A stretch of 64,000 nt of DNA, taken from the NCBI GenBank assembly GCA_029256575.1, contig JAQSXR010000015.1, positions 1 to 64,000 of the forward strand, written 5' to 3'. The first letter of the stretch is position 1, and each line of letters opens with the position of its first letter. The notes under the pieces are model-generated. The model worked only from the letters and a program-made list of their open reading frames with translations, did no database searches and was not told the origin of the DNA. This stretch comes from Clostridiales bacterium. Lineage in GTDB: Bacteria > Bacillota > Clostridia > Lachnospirales > JAQSXR01. This document shows positions 1 through 8,103 of this stretch, one piece after another. A program made the position numbers and the translations under genes.

Positions 1-404
1 CTTGAAAAATAATATATCAACCCGTCAGTAACTCCACCCAAAGCCAATTCTTGTATCTTTTTTATATTATCTTCATTATTATTTAAGCTTGTTAGTAATA
101 TATTGTAATCATTTTTATATGCTGTTACACTCATTCCACCAATAATATCCATCGCTAATGGATGAAGAAATGACTTATATAAGGCCTTCTCTGTCCTACT
201 TGCCAAAACAACGCCTATTATCTTCGTTGAATTCTTCGCTAAAGAACGAGCCACAATATTGGGTTGAAATTTCATCTCATCCATAATTTCTAATACCTTT
301 TTGCGTGTTTCATCACTAATACTAGGATGATTGGATATCACTCTAGATACTGTTGATGGTGAAACTTTCGCCTTTTTGGCTATGTCTGCTAACGTTATTC
401 CCAT
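1..404 (-). CDS. LacI-family transcriptional regulator, 5' part only
   Basis: The gene reads leftward from the ATG at 404 and runs off the window, so only about 134 residues are visible. The N-terminus is a typical LacI helix-turn-helix (MGITLADIAKKAKVSPSTVS, then RVISNHPSISDETRKKV), followed by the hinge (PNIVARSLAKNSTKIIGVVL) and the start of the periplasmic-binding-protein-like sugar domain. The start is supported by GGAGGAATT directly upstream. A 16-bp perfect palindrome of the LacI/GalR type lies 12 bases upstream of the start, which suggests autoregulation. By family it should repress carbohydrate genes lying outside the window; the sugar cannot be told. Confidence 0.93.
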   Translation of the reverse strand, partial: MGITLADIAKKAKVSPSTVSRVISNHPSISDETRKKVLEIMDEMKFQPNIVARSLAKNSTKIIGVVLASRTEKALYKSFLHPLAMDIIGGMSVTAYKNDYNILLTSLNNNEDNIKKIQELALGGVTDGLIYYFS

Positions 405-415
405 AATTCCTCCTT

Positions 416-431
416 GTGCAAGCGCTTGCAC
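416..431. promoter_or_regulatory. LacI/GalR-type operator palindrome
   Basis: GTGCAAGCGCTTGCAC is a perfect 16-bp inverted repeat with the central CG typical of LacI/GalR operators and similar to the CcpA cre core. It sits between the promoter region and the ribosome binding site of the LacI-family gene, so autoregulation is the simplest reading. CcpA control is an alternative. Confidence 0.8.
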
Positions 432-524
432 TACTTGTAATAAATATAGCATTATATTAGTGGTATGTCAATCCGAATTTTTTAAGCAATCCAATTTATA
501 ATCATAAATACTTGTAATTATTGG

Positions 525-722
525 TCATTCAGTAGAATCATTAGATGTTAACTGTTCCCAAGTATCATGATATCCTTTTAAATATCCGTATTGATAAGCA
601 ATCAATCTAACTGCATGAAACAGTAAAAAAATAGTGAGGATAGCAATAATATAAATCAATCGTTTTTTCCTCTTGCTATTCTTCGTTACACATAACTCTT
701 CAGATTTTCTGTTGTTAATCAT
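525..722 (-). CDS. Small single-TM membrane protein, 65 aa
   Basis: The protein has a basic N-terminus (KNSKRKKR) followed by one hydrophobic segment of about 20 residues (LIYIIAILTIFLLFHAVRLI) and a short polar tail, so the N-terminus is probably cytoplasmic. A strong GGGGGAG ribosome binding site about 8 bases before the ATG supports translation. No family was recognised. It stands alone between the LacI-family gene and a decayed gene. Confidence 0.6.
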   Translation of the reverse strand: MINNRKSEELCVTKNSKRKKRLIYIIAILTIFLLFHAVRLIAYQYGYLKGYHDTWEQLTSNDSTE

Positions 723-1012
723 AAATACTCCCCCCTTGTAATGGTAGTGTTTAAAATCTTCGTTGTAGTCATTCCACAGGATTACTATCTTGTCATTTTT
801 AAACTACTTCACTATTATAATCCTGTTATTAAAAATTTTCAATAATTACTGTAGGGGAAGTTGCAGGAGCCATATAGGAGAAAGGGAGTCGGAAAGAAAC
901 TGTTTAGATTATAAATATGAAATTTGGGAGTTCCATCTCAATTACAAATAAATTACTTTCATGAAAATGTCCAGCAAAACGTCAACCCCTAAAATTTGGT
1001 GAAAATTAAAAC
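723..1012. other. Intergenic stretch without a recognisable gene
   Basis: Apart from the ribosome binding site of the small membrane protein at its left edge, no open frame, repeat or clear promoter was recognised here. Confidence 0.5.
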
Positions 1013-1056
1013 GGGTTGTTACCCCACTAACATAGTAGTTAGTGGGGTAACAACCC
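1013..1056 (-). terminator. Strong intrinsic terminator
   Basis: A perfect 19-bp inverted repeat (1013-1031 with 1038-1056, loop ATAGTA) lies just past the 3' end of the decayed PQQ propeller gene. Read on the minus strand it is followed by GTTTTAATTTT. It looks like the terminator of that former gene. Confidence 0.85.
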
Positions 1057-1061
1057 CAATT

Positions 1062-1930
1062 TTATTTCTTGTCTATTTCCGCCGCATGCAAGGATCCATC
1101 TTCACTACCGAAATATAACATGTTATTTAAGATAACTGGAGTTGTAAATACGGAACCGGTATCCACATCTATTTACCATTTACTTTTTCCGTCTCCATTT
1201 AATTCGAATGCTTGTACTTTACCGATACCTGGCACTTCATAAGCATCCCTTTGGCGATATAGATAAGATTATCAATGATAACTGATATTGAGAATGAATT
1301 TTTATATATAAAATATTTTTTTAAAGGTTTTCCACTTTCAACTTCCACAGCATATAATGATTTAGTATCTGAAGTAGAAATATAGAGTATCCCATTTACA
1401 GTAATTGGATCTACAGATAACTAAGAACCGACATAATAGTTCCATATATTTACTCCGGTTGCAAGCTCAACAGCATGAATTGCAGAAGTTCTTCCTCCAA
1501 AGACCAAAACATCTTCAAAGATAGCAGAGGAGCTTTGAAAAGGTCCTAAGAAATTCTTAGTCCAGATTGTTTGCTTCGTATTAATGTCGATTGCATAGTA
1601 ATTCCCATTCCAATCTCCAATATACATAACTCCCTCATGAATAAGTGGGGTATGGCGTACAATCGCCTCATTTTGCGTCGCGAATTCCCAAGCAATCTCT
1701 CCGGTGGTTACATCAAAGCCATAAATATATCCCACAGCACTACCAAAATATACAATATTATTATCAATTACTGGGGAGGAATCATGATAATCCCACTGAT
1801 CTTTTCTCTTCTTTTGAGCGTCATCTGCCTTAATTAACCTGATAATTAATTCCTCATTTTTATTACGGCACTGCCTAATCTTCTCTTTAATCTTAGCTTT
1901 TCTATTTGTTTTATTTCTACATATCGCATA
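1062..1930 (-). pseudogene. Decayed PQQ-type beta-propeller repeat protein
   Basis: The minus strand encodes PQQ/outer-membrane-assembly-like propeller blades: GGRTSAIHAVELATGVNIWN, GDWNGNYYAIDINTKQTIW, YGFDVTTGEIAWEF, and near the end SVFTTPVILNNMLYFGSEDG. The reading is broken by a TAG after WNYYVGS near 1421, a frame change around 1240-1300, and an in-frame TAA in the last blade (KSKW-stop-IDVDTG, near 1175). Upstream of 1735 the frame stays open to about 1930 with a basic helix (KADDAQKKRKDQW) but has no Met start or signal peptide, so the N-terminus is also lost. Intact relatives are usually secreted or lipid-anchored binding proteins. Confidence 0.75.
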
Positions 1931-1973
1931 CTATTTGGAAGTTCTAACAAACTAAAACATTGCAATTTACATA

Positions 1974-2585
1974 CTACTCAACTTGCCACAGAGTTCTTAC
2001 AAATTCCGCCAAACGCTCTGCCTCTAATTTTTTCATGTCTTGCGGAATGCTGATACTGATAGTGAAATTCGGCCTAAGTGGAAAAACTGCCTTCAGTGCA
2101 TTTCTCTCTACACTTAAGTTCTCAGCTCTTTTTATAAAATCTAATAGTTCTGGGGTTACAGGTAAACTCGTTACAGCTCTCGGCTTACGCAAAGAATTTC
2201 TGAAGCTTTCTGTGAGAGAATTTCTACTCTCATGTAACAACAGATCTACTTCTCTCACATGAGTTTTTGTTCGTCTGTCAAAAGAATAATTACTTGTTAT
2301 TTTTACTAAGGAAATGTAATTTTTTTCTTTTCGATTTGTAACTATAGCAAAGTCACCCACACTTATTCTTTCAACAAAATCCATTGCAACAGCCGTATTT
2401 ACCACTAAACGTGCTTCCTGTATTCCATTCCTGAGATTTTTCAGAATAAACGCTATATCTTTATTTGTGACACTTAAATCTTCCCGAGGTTCAAAATCGC
2501 AACGAATTTTGTTGCCACTTAATTTTTCCTTACTTCTTATTAACCAGATTTTTTCATTTATATTCATAATTGCATTTTTCTCCAT
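1974..2585 (-). CDS. Stand-alone PUA/EVE-like reader-type protein, 203 aa
   Basis: No database match is claimed. The central segment (ISVGDFAIVTNRKEKNYISL, then VKITSNYSFD and THVREVDLL) has the pattern of PUA/EVE-like domains found at the N-terminus of Mrr-type restriction enzymes: a GD turn, a strand ending in V/L-x-K-V/I-T-S-x-Y, then H-x-R-x-V. These domains are thought to read modified bases. The following segment (RNSLTESFRNSLRKPRAVTS) matches the usual RNSL end of the domain. No nuclease domain follows. The C-terminal 60 residues (TPELLDFIKRAENL onward) are unassigned. The start at 2585 lacks a clear ribosome binding site; ATG 2567 is an alternative. The gene is divergent from the nuclease gene at 2792, which suggests a functional pair. 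Confidence 0.6.
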   Translation of the reverse strand: MEKNAIMNINEKIWLIRSKEKLSGNKIRCDFEPREDLSVTNKDIAFILKNLRNGIQEARLVVNTAVAMDFVERISVGDFAIVTNRKEKNYISLVKITSNYSFDRRTKTHVREVDLLLHESRNSLTESFRNSLRKPRAVTSLPVTPELLDFIKRAENLSVERNALKAVFPLRPNFTISISIPQDMKKLEAERLAEFVRTLWQVE

Positions 2586-2697
2586 CCACTTAATATATTC
2601 CGTATATATTTACCACTACAGCTATTATACTTTCCGCTTTTTGATAAGTCAAGGATTTTTTAAAACTGCTCTTTCAAGGAATCTTTAAAAACAGTGC

Positions 2698-2726
2698 TTG
2701 ACTTTATGCTTTAGTTACATTAGAAT
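2698..2726 (+). promoter_or_regulatory. Sigma-A-type promoter of the EEP nuclease gene
   Basis: TTGACT (2698-2703), a 17-base spacer, and TAGAAT (2721-2726) form a near-consensus housekeeping promoter reading toward the nuclease gene at 2792. Confidence 0.75.
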
Positions 2727-2733
2727 TAAAGAG

Positions 2734-2763
2734 CGTATTTGGGTTTCACATACTCCAAATACG
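2734..2763 (+). promoter_or_regulatory. 5' UTR hairpin of the EEP nuclease gene
   Basis: CGTATTTGG (2734-2742) pairs with CCAAATACG (2755-2763) across a 12-base loop. It lies between the promoter and the GAGGAG ribosome binding site. It is followed by ACAATTTTT, so it could act as a weak attenuator, an operator, or an mRNA stabiliser. Confidence 0.5.
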
Positions 2764-2791
2764 ACAATTTTTAAGAGGAGATAATTAGAAA

Positions 2792-3772
2792 ATGAAAATT
2801 TTAGCTTGGAATATTAACCAACGGTCCAGTAGTCGCATCGAGGATATCCCACCATTTGTAGCAGAACAAATTTTACTAGAAGATCCTGAAATTTTTGTTA
2901 TTAGTGAATTTTGCAAAACAACAGAAAGTTGCCTTAAAATATCACATTTTTATAAAATACTTTCAGAGAAGTATATCATTCATATGAATTCAGAAAAAAA
3001 CACAGATGATAACAAAATTATGATAGGTGTCAATAAAACAATAGTAGACAAAGATTTTGAAAGAGTAATAAGGGTGGATGATGAGTTTGATAACTCTTCC
3101 TTCAACAATGGATGTTACCCTAATTATCTCCACGTTAATGTAAGTCTAGGAAATAAAGTTTTATCAATCATTGGCGTAAGAATTCGTGTGGGGAAAGGGG
3201 ATGTGAACGATTATCTCTTTCGTAAAATACAGATACAAAATTTACTCTCACATTTACAAGATCGTAAACTCGAAAGTGTCATTCTACTAGGGGATTTCAA
3301 CAACGGTAGGATAAAAGGAGACATAACCAAAACTTATTCCGAAGCAAGAGAACTCTATCATTTTAACGATAAGAGACAGAAGAGTGTTTTATTTGACACC
3401 TATAACTACCATATACTTAAAGATGACTTTACTAATAGCAATTATGAAATCAGCACTCCAACCCAAGATAATCAGTTTTCGTATTTTGATAAATTTACGG
3501 GATTTGGATATAAATTAGACCATATATTTTCTAAAGGATTAACTGTTTCAGAACCCACTTATTCTTGGGATTATATACACTGCATTCACGACTGCGATTG
3601 TGACAAAGCTACATATCATATCAATTATTGTCCAACCCCACCCTACCCAGATCATGCTATACTTATAGCTGATATTATTACAACCACTTACATCTGTACT
3701 AAATGCGGCAAGAATATTACCGAACTCGGCGGATACTCTATCCCCACTTTTTGCCAAGACTGTGACGACTAG
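2792..3772 (+). CDS. Endonuclease/exonuclease/phosphatase (EEP) family protein with C-terminal zinc ribbon
   Basis: The EEP catalytic signatures are all present in order: ILAWNINQ near residue 3, VISEF around 48, LLGDFNNG around 167, KLDHIF around 240, and YPDHAILIAD around 290. This makes an active metal-dependent phosphodiesterase or nuclease likely. The last ~25 residues carry CTKCG...FCQDC, a C-x2-C...C-x2-C zinc ribbon, and a Cys/His cluster (HCIHDCDCD) precedes it; both are unusual for the family. The start is fixed by AAGAGGAGAT upstream, and a near-consensus promoter lies 66 bases upstream. It is divergent from the reader-like gene. The substrate is not known; DNA, RNA and phospholipid head groups are all possible for EEP proteins. 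Confidence 0.85.
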   Translation: MKILAWNINQRSSSRIEDIPPFVAEQILLEDPEIFVISEFCKTTESCLKISHFYKILSEKYIIHMNSEKNTDDNKIMIGVNKTIVDKDFERVIRVDDEFDNSSFNNGCYPNYLHVNVSLGNKVLSIIGVRIRVGKGDVNDYLFRKIQIQNLLSHLQDRKLESVILLGDFNNGRIKGDITKTYSEARELYHFNDKRQKSVLFDTYNYHILKDDFTNSNYEISTPTQDNQFSYFDKFTGFGYKLDHIFSKGLTVSEPTYSWDYIHCIHDCDCDKATYHINYCPTPPYPDHAILIADIITTTYICTKCGKNITELGGYSIPTFCQDCDD

Positions 3773-4212
3773 TTTTAGCCGCACCAGTTGCCCTCTGCGC
3801 TAAGACTTTCGACTTGCAATCAACAAAGGATCGTCTAGGTTTTCAATGAATTCAAGTAGGTTGTGATTGAAGTATCTATGACAATGGGTGAAACAATAAG
3901 ACTTGCCTTGAAACAAAAAAATGATCATATCTACTTTAGTAGGTATGATCAGCACTCTCCGTCAGAGCTTAAGCAATAAGTTGAATGTTTCTTTATTGAA
4001 TAATATCAATATTTGATTGTGTTCTAGCTTAGGTTCTTTCGAATTGAAGAGAGCTTCATATACTTTAGATTCTAAATTATTTTAAATAATTTTTCCAAAA
4101 TTCCCTTCATTTCGTCTAGAATTGCCTTTTATCCACAGTAGTGTTCTTTATAAATTAAATCTATAATTGCTTAATCACCACTATCTATTCAGATATAGAA
4201 ATTACCAAACCT
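3773..4212. other. Intergenic stretch, no gene seen
   Basis: Between the EEP nuclease gene and the P-loop protein no convincing frame was found. It contains only the hairpin at 3922-3951. Confidence 0.5.
3911..3951 (-). terminator. Intrinsic terminator (minus strand)
   Basis: TGATCATATCTAC (3922-3934) pairs with GTAGGTATGATCA (3939-3951) with a 4-base loop and one G-U type position. On the minus strand the stem is followed by TTTTTTGTTT. It probably ends transcripts from the P-loop gene at 4213. Confidence 0.75.
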
Positions 4213-4689
4213 TTAATCAATCTCAATTACATCGCTAAGAAATTGATTAGACGCAAGGACGATATGCTTTCCATAAGTGTCCTTTTCTAACATAGTTAAA
4301 AAGATATCCCATCTATCACTAAATACTAACAAAAAATCCTCTGTGTTGCCTCTATCAATGTATCGCCTACGGTATTCCTCTTTAGCATTTCGTTGTGGGT
4401 AAGCTAAAACATAATCAATATTTTCTTCGCGCAACAATTGTAGTACGAACCTATCCGATGGAATAAGTATAATCTTATCCTCAGATAATATTTCTTTAAT
4501 CGAAGCAATATAATTATAGGGCCAGTCTAATTGAATCTCATTATTCGGATTAGCCTTGCCTGCTTCTCCAACGTAATGGTCATCTTCCAAATAATATTTA
4601 AATGGCATACACTCAAGATCAATGACTTTATCAGGATACATAGATGCAAATGTAGTTTTTCCGACACCCGCATAGGCTGCAATAATCAT
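4213..4689 (-). CDS. P-loop NTPase, nucleotide-kinase-like, 158 aa
   Basis: The protein opens with a Walker A motif almost at the N-terminus (AAYAGVGKTTFA, residues 4-15). The rest resembles small phage-type nucleotide kinase-like proteins: an Arg-rich lid-like segment (QRNAKEEYRRRYIDRGN, about residues 97-113) follows a hydrophobic strand (IDYVLAYP). No Walker B aspartate is obvious. GGAGGAAG nine bases upstream of the ATG supports the start. It stands alone between the EEP gene and the ABC-3C operon. The function is unknown; nucleotide phosphorylation is a guess from the fold. Confidence 0.6.
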   Translation of the reverse strand: MIIAAYAGVGKTTFASMYPDKVIDLECMPFKYYLEDDHYVGEAGKANPNNEIQLDWPYNYIASIKEILSEDKIILIPSDRFVLQLLREENIDYVLAYPQRNAKEEYRRRYIDRGNTEDFLLVFSDRWDIFLTMLEKDTYGKHIVLASNQFLSDVIEID

Positions 4690-5108
4690 TTCTATATCTT
4701 CCTCCTATTCTTACTAAATTTATAAACATTTCCACATATAGTTCAAAAATAAATTACAACATCTAGTCAAATCATCTAAAGGGAGCCCTTGCTCCCTGGT
4801 ACACTATCTGCTTAACCTATACGAATTAAAGCTCCACTATTTTCAAACGTCCTATTACAATATATCCAAACTCTGATAAATAGGGTGAGTAAAATTAACT
4901 GTATAAGCTGCAAGCCGATAGTAGCCAACTCCTGTTCTCTACTTCAGTAATTCGCGAAACCACGTAAAATTTCTGTATTCTGTCCATTACCCCATCTCTT
5001 TTCATCTTTTAATTTTAGATTCCCTTAAATATCAAAATATAAAATGCGGTGACAGGATATGACTCCCGCTTTGCTATCACATGGTGGCTACACCGCTATA
5101 TAAGAATG
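4690..5108. other. Intergenic stretch with two hairpins
   Basis: No gene was recognised. GGGAGC/GCTCCC (4781-4796) forms a short hairpin. GCGGTG near 5046 and CACCGC near 5091 enclose a second pair (GTGACAG/CTATCAC); on the minus strand this is followed by ATTTTATATTTT, so it may be the terminator of the ABC-3C operon. Confidence 0.4.
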
Positions 5109-6980
5109 CTAGTCATTCTTCAAAAGTTTGTCATCATCTGACAATTTGGAAAGAAAATCATTATCATCAAAAGCTTTTAAATATGATTCTTCATCTTTGT
5201 CACTACCTGTTAAGAAAATCTGCCCTACATCTGATTTTGATAAACATTTTAAAAATCTTTCATATTTATCTTTATCCAAATCCTTATCCTTTGGGGAATC
5301 AAAAACTACAAATCCAATATTATTTATTTTCTCTTTATCTAGATTCTTTTGTAGTTGAAACAACGATAAAATATATGATAATTGCACAACCAATTTCATA
5401 CTTTCTGATGAAACTTTACTCATTGGATTTTCACCAATTAACGGCATATAGTCTTCATCTGATATAGTAACTATATCTTCAGTTCCACTTATTTCTGTGT
5501 ACAATTTTTGAAAACATGTTTTCCATTTTGTTAGTACTATTAAATCATTTTCATTTTTCTTACTTGCTTCATCTAAACTTTCTCTTAATTCATCTATTTC
5601 TTTTACAAGAGATTCCTTTTTGGAATATATTTTGTTAAGCTCAATCAAATTCTTTTTCAGATCAGCTAGTTTATAGTATCTTCCTGTTATTAATTCAATT
5701 CGCTCCTTTATCTCCCGAATCAGAACTTCCATAGGTTGCTTAGAATCTGATAATTTTTCATAATATTTAATTTCTGTATCTTTTAGCTTTTTTTCTTTTT
5801 CATTTATTTGCTGTTTTAATTTTTTTAACTTTATATCGTTCTCTCGTTTTAGAGATTCTGTTTCTACAATGGACTCCTCTATCATTTTTTTATACATTGC
5901 TAGACTTTGTAAAATCTGCTCTGTATTATGTTCTTTACAATTATGACACAAACCCTCTTGAATATTCTCTTCCCCTAGCTCAGAAAAACAAACTGGACAA
6001 ATTGTAACTGGAATATTTTGAATAACTTTTTTTGCAGCGATATTATATTTTATATAAACTAATTCATTTTTAAGTTTACTTAGAATTCCTTCCACATCAA
6101 CTATTTCTAATTTATACTTAGCCTGTTGTTCTTTTAATTTATTCAGTTCCTTCCTATTTTCAATAATTATTTTTTCAAATGTTTTATCTCCTTGCTGTTC
6201 TAATCTAAGTAGCACTTTATACTTTTCCGAAGAAAGATTATCTCTTTCTTCGTCCAATTTATCCATCTCTTCTTTTACCTTTTCTAATTTTGTAGGCCAT
6301 TTATCATCTGACTGCTTAAATTCATTTACTAATTCCTTGAAAAATTTCTCTCGATTATTTAGTTCTGTTCTCTCTTTCTGCTTTGCATTTAATTCTAATC
6401 TAAGAGATTGTGCTTCCTCGTTATTCTGGCTTAAAATTTTTTCTATTATTGCTTTATTAATAAGAGTTTGATTGGCAATGTAATCATTTGAAGCACCCAT
6501 ATTTGCTAATATTTTTCTATGTTCAGTCGACTGATCTACCACTGCGGTTCTTAATAAAAATTTGTACCTTAAAGAAGCTTTACTATCCTTTCCATATGAG
6601 ATCATCCCACCATGATACTGTTCCTCATTCAAGAAAAAATCTGAATATTCATTCAGGTTAAATACCTGTATCTCTTCTTCCCGCATTACTTCATTTTGAT
6701 CATCATAAGGAATGACCATTACTATATCTGCATATGGCAATTTTCTTATACTTTGAAAGCGTTTGTTCTGTTTTGTTGTAAAGTTTATAACAACAGATTC
6801 ACAATATTTTTCCTTAATAATCTCGTCGATAAAATCTTGTATATCTACTCCGAGTGAATACATTAGCAATTTAACAAATGTCGATTTTCCAGTGTAATTT
6901 GAACCCAAGAGTACATTTTTATCTGTAAAATCATATTTCATATGGAGTTTTCCATTAACTACTAGCGAATTAATTTTCAT
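5109..6980 (-). CDS. Rad50/SMC-like ABC ATPase of an ABC-three-component (ABC-3C) type system
   Basis: Walker A is GSNYTGKSTF (residues ~27-36). It is followed by a long coiled coil (about 170-470) interrupted by a zinc-hook-like CPVC...GLCHNC near residue 330-350. The C-terminal half-domain has an ABC signature-like VSSESMKLVVQLSYIL and a Walker B strand FVVFDSPKDKDLD. This is the two-headed coiled-coil layout of Rad50/SbcC-type ATPases, and 623 aa is short for them. It is the last gene of a four-gene operon and starts by TAATG overlap with the upstream gene. The neighbours (small winged-helix-like middle gene, C-terminal-domain gene, TM gene) fit the ABC-3C defence architecture described by Aravind and colleagues. 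Assignment is from layout, not from a search. Confidence 0.75.
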   Translation of the reverse strand: MKINSLVVNGKLHMKYDFTDKNVLLGSNYTGKSTFVKLLMYSLGVDIQDFIDEIIKEKYCESVVINFTTKQNKRFQSIRKLPYADIVMVIPYDDQNEVMREEEIQVFNLNEYSDFFLNEEQYHGGMISYGKDSKASLRYKFLLRTAVVDQSTEHRKILANMGASNDYIANQTLINKAIIEKILSQNNEEAQSLRLELNAKQKERTELNNREKFFKELVNEFKQSDDKWPTKLEKVKEEMDKLDEERDNLSSEKYKVLLRLEQQGDKTFEKIIIENRKELNKLKEQQAKYKLEIVDVEGILSKLKNELVYIKYNIAAKKVIQNIPVTICPVCFSELGEENIQEGLCHNCKEHNTEQILQSLAMYKKMIEESIVETESLKRENDIKLKKLKQQINEKEKKLKDTEIKYYEKLSDSKQPMEVLIREIKERIELITGRYYKLADLKKNLIELNKIYSKKESLVKEIDELRESLDEASKKNENDLIVLTKWKTCFQKLYTEISGTEDIVTISDEDYMPLIGENPMSKVSSESMKLVVQLSYILSLFQLQKNLDKEKINNIGFVVFDSPKDKDLDKDKYERFLKCLSKSDVGQIFLTGSDKDEESYLKAFDDNDFLSKLSDDDKLLKND

Positions 6981-7306
6981 TATTTAATCAACTCCTTGTA
7001 TTCATTTAGTGCGGACTTTCCAAGTTCGGTTATAAATATCGTTTGTTGTCCATTTTTTTTATTCTCAAATGTAATTAAATTTCTCGAAACCAAAATACAT
7101 ATTGAATTATCTACCGCCGTAATCGCTTCTGCACTCTTTCTTTTTAATATTTCAAACGCCAAGTTTACTCTATCATATGTTAATCCTTGAATCGGCCGAC
7201 GATTCAACACATCCAATAATGTCATAGAAAGACTACATACATTTAATTCTACATCTTCGACTTGAAACCAATCAGTTAAACGATTAATTATCATTTTCGT
7301 TCTCAT
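6980..7306 (-). CDS. ABC-3C middle-component-like winged-helix protein
   Basis: About 108 residues. The predicted helix-rich start (RLTDWFQVEDVELN) and the end pattern (SRNLITFENKKNGQQTIFIT, then ELGKSALNEYKE) look like a winged helix with a beta wing. In ABC-3C operons a small protein of this kind sits between the effector gene and the ATPase gene. The start at 7306 is preferred because GGAGG lies 6 bases upstream of it; ATG 7312 is immediately after the GGAGG. It overlaps the upstream gene by about 23 bases and meets the ATPase gene by TAATG, so translation of the operon is coupled. Confidence 0.6.
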   Translation of the reverse strand: MRTKMIINRLTDWFQVEDVELNVCSLSMTLLDVLNRRPIQGLTYDRVNLAFEILKRKSAEAITAVDNSICILVSRNLITFENKKNGQQTIFITELGKSALNEYKELIK

Positions 7307-7838
7307 CGCCATCCTCCATTTTCCATTTTAACGCGCACCTAGATGTTGCAACATACAATAGCCCTTCCAAAAAGGCTTCATCGATATCAATTATATTTAT
7401 GTATTTTTCAACTATTCCGCCTAAATCATTTAAAATAGTAGTAATACTTGTTTTTAATGTATCTCCGTCATTTAGTGTAGCTATGTACTTCATATTGATG
7501 ACTGTAAGTAAATTATCATACACATCATTCAATATAGCCTTCCCATATTCTGTTTTTGTCATAGATACAATCAACGACATCGTTTGCATCTTTTTCACTT
7601 TTGCATTATGCTTAAAGACAGAATTGAACCCGCCATTAGTTAATTTTGTTATTAGTACAGTATTATCTTCATCAAAAATATCATCCATAAAACTTTTCAA
7701 TGAAATATTAGTTTTTCGTATTGGATTGATTGCAGGCGCTAATTTTTTTTCTACCTCAATCACATTCAAATTAATTTGATCTCTTCCAATTTGGTCTCTC
7801 CCAACTGTGCTTGAAGACTGGTTTATTCCCCCTATCAT
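7284..7838 (-). CDS. ABC-3C C-terminal-domain-like protein with GRDQIG tag, 184 aa
   Basis: The N-terminus carries a polar tag (INQSSSTVGRDQIGRDQINL) that is repeated almost exactly at the C-terminus of the preceding 65-aa membrane protein. The rest is helical (FMDDIFDEDNTVLITKL; MSLIVSMTKTEYGKAILNDV) and ends in FLEGLLYVATSRCALKWKM. Its position before the middle component and ATPase fits the effector or C-terminal-domain component of ABC-3C systems. Its ATG overlaps the stop of the upstream gene (ATGA). No catalytic motif was seen, so it may act through its membrane partner. Confidence 0.55.
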   Translation of the reverse strand: MIGGINQSSSTVGRDQIGRDQINLNVIEVEKKLAPAINPIRKTNISLKSFMDDIFDEDNTVLITKLTNGGFNSVFKHNAKVKKMQTMSLIVSMTKTEYGKAILNDVYDNLLTVINMKYIATLNDGDTLKTSITTILNDLGGIVEKYINIIDIDEAFLEGLLYVATSRCALKWKMEDGDENENDN

Positions 7839-8032
7839 TTTCTATCACCGCCAATTTGATCTCTTCCAACTGTACTTGAAGATTGATTCACTTTGCTTTT
7901 CCTTTTATCATTATGGTGAGAAGAATAGTTCACTTTAATCACAGTGCTTACTGTAATTGCGGTAGCAACTATTGTCAAAAAATAGCCTATAATATCTCCT
8001 AAAGTCACCTGCCAAAAATCCATAATATCCAC
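7835..8032 (-). CDS. Single-TM protein with GRDQIG tag, first gene of the ABC-3C-type operon
   Basis: 65 residues: a short N-terminus, one membrane helix (IIGYFLTIVATAITVSTVIK, residues ~14-33), a basic linker (HHNDKRKSK) and a C-terminal tag VNQSSSTVGRDQIGGD that matches the N-terminus of the next protein. GGAGGTG six bases upstream supports the ATG at 8032. The ATGA overlap with the next gene couples the two. A membrane-disrupting effector held off by the partner is one possible role; a membrane anchor for the complex is another. Confidence 0.6.
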   Translation of the reverse strand: MDIMDFWQVTLGDIIGYFLTIVATAITVSTVIKVNYSSHHNDKRKSKVNQSSSTVGRDQIGGDRK

Positions 8033-8103
8033 CTCCGCATTTTTATTCCCATTATATATAACTTTCCTCTATCATTATCTACATGTAAGTCAAATTTTAA
8101 AAG

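Noticed and set aside
5041-5100. Riboswitch-like structure from nested GCGGTG/CACCGC pairing
   Set aside because: It lies downstream of the ABC-3C ATPase and has no recognisable aptamer core; a terminator is more likely.
7798-7838. Programmed frameshift joining the 65-aa TM protein to the 184-aa protein
   Set aside because: The junction AGA AAA TGA is not a canonical slippery heptamer and the 184-aa frame has a TAG just upstream of its ATG; ATGA coupling explains it better.
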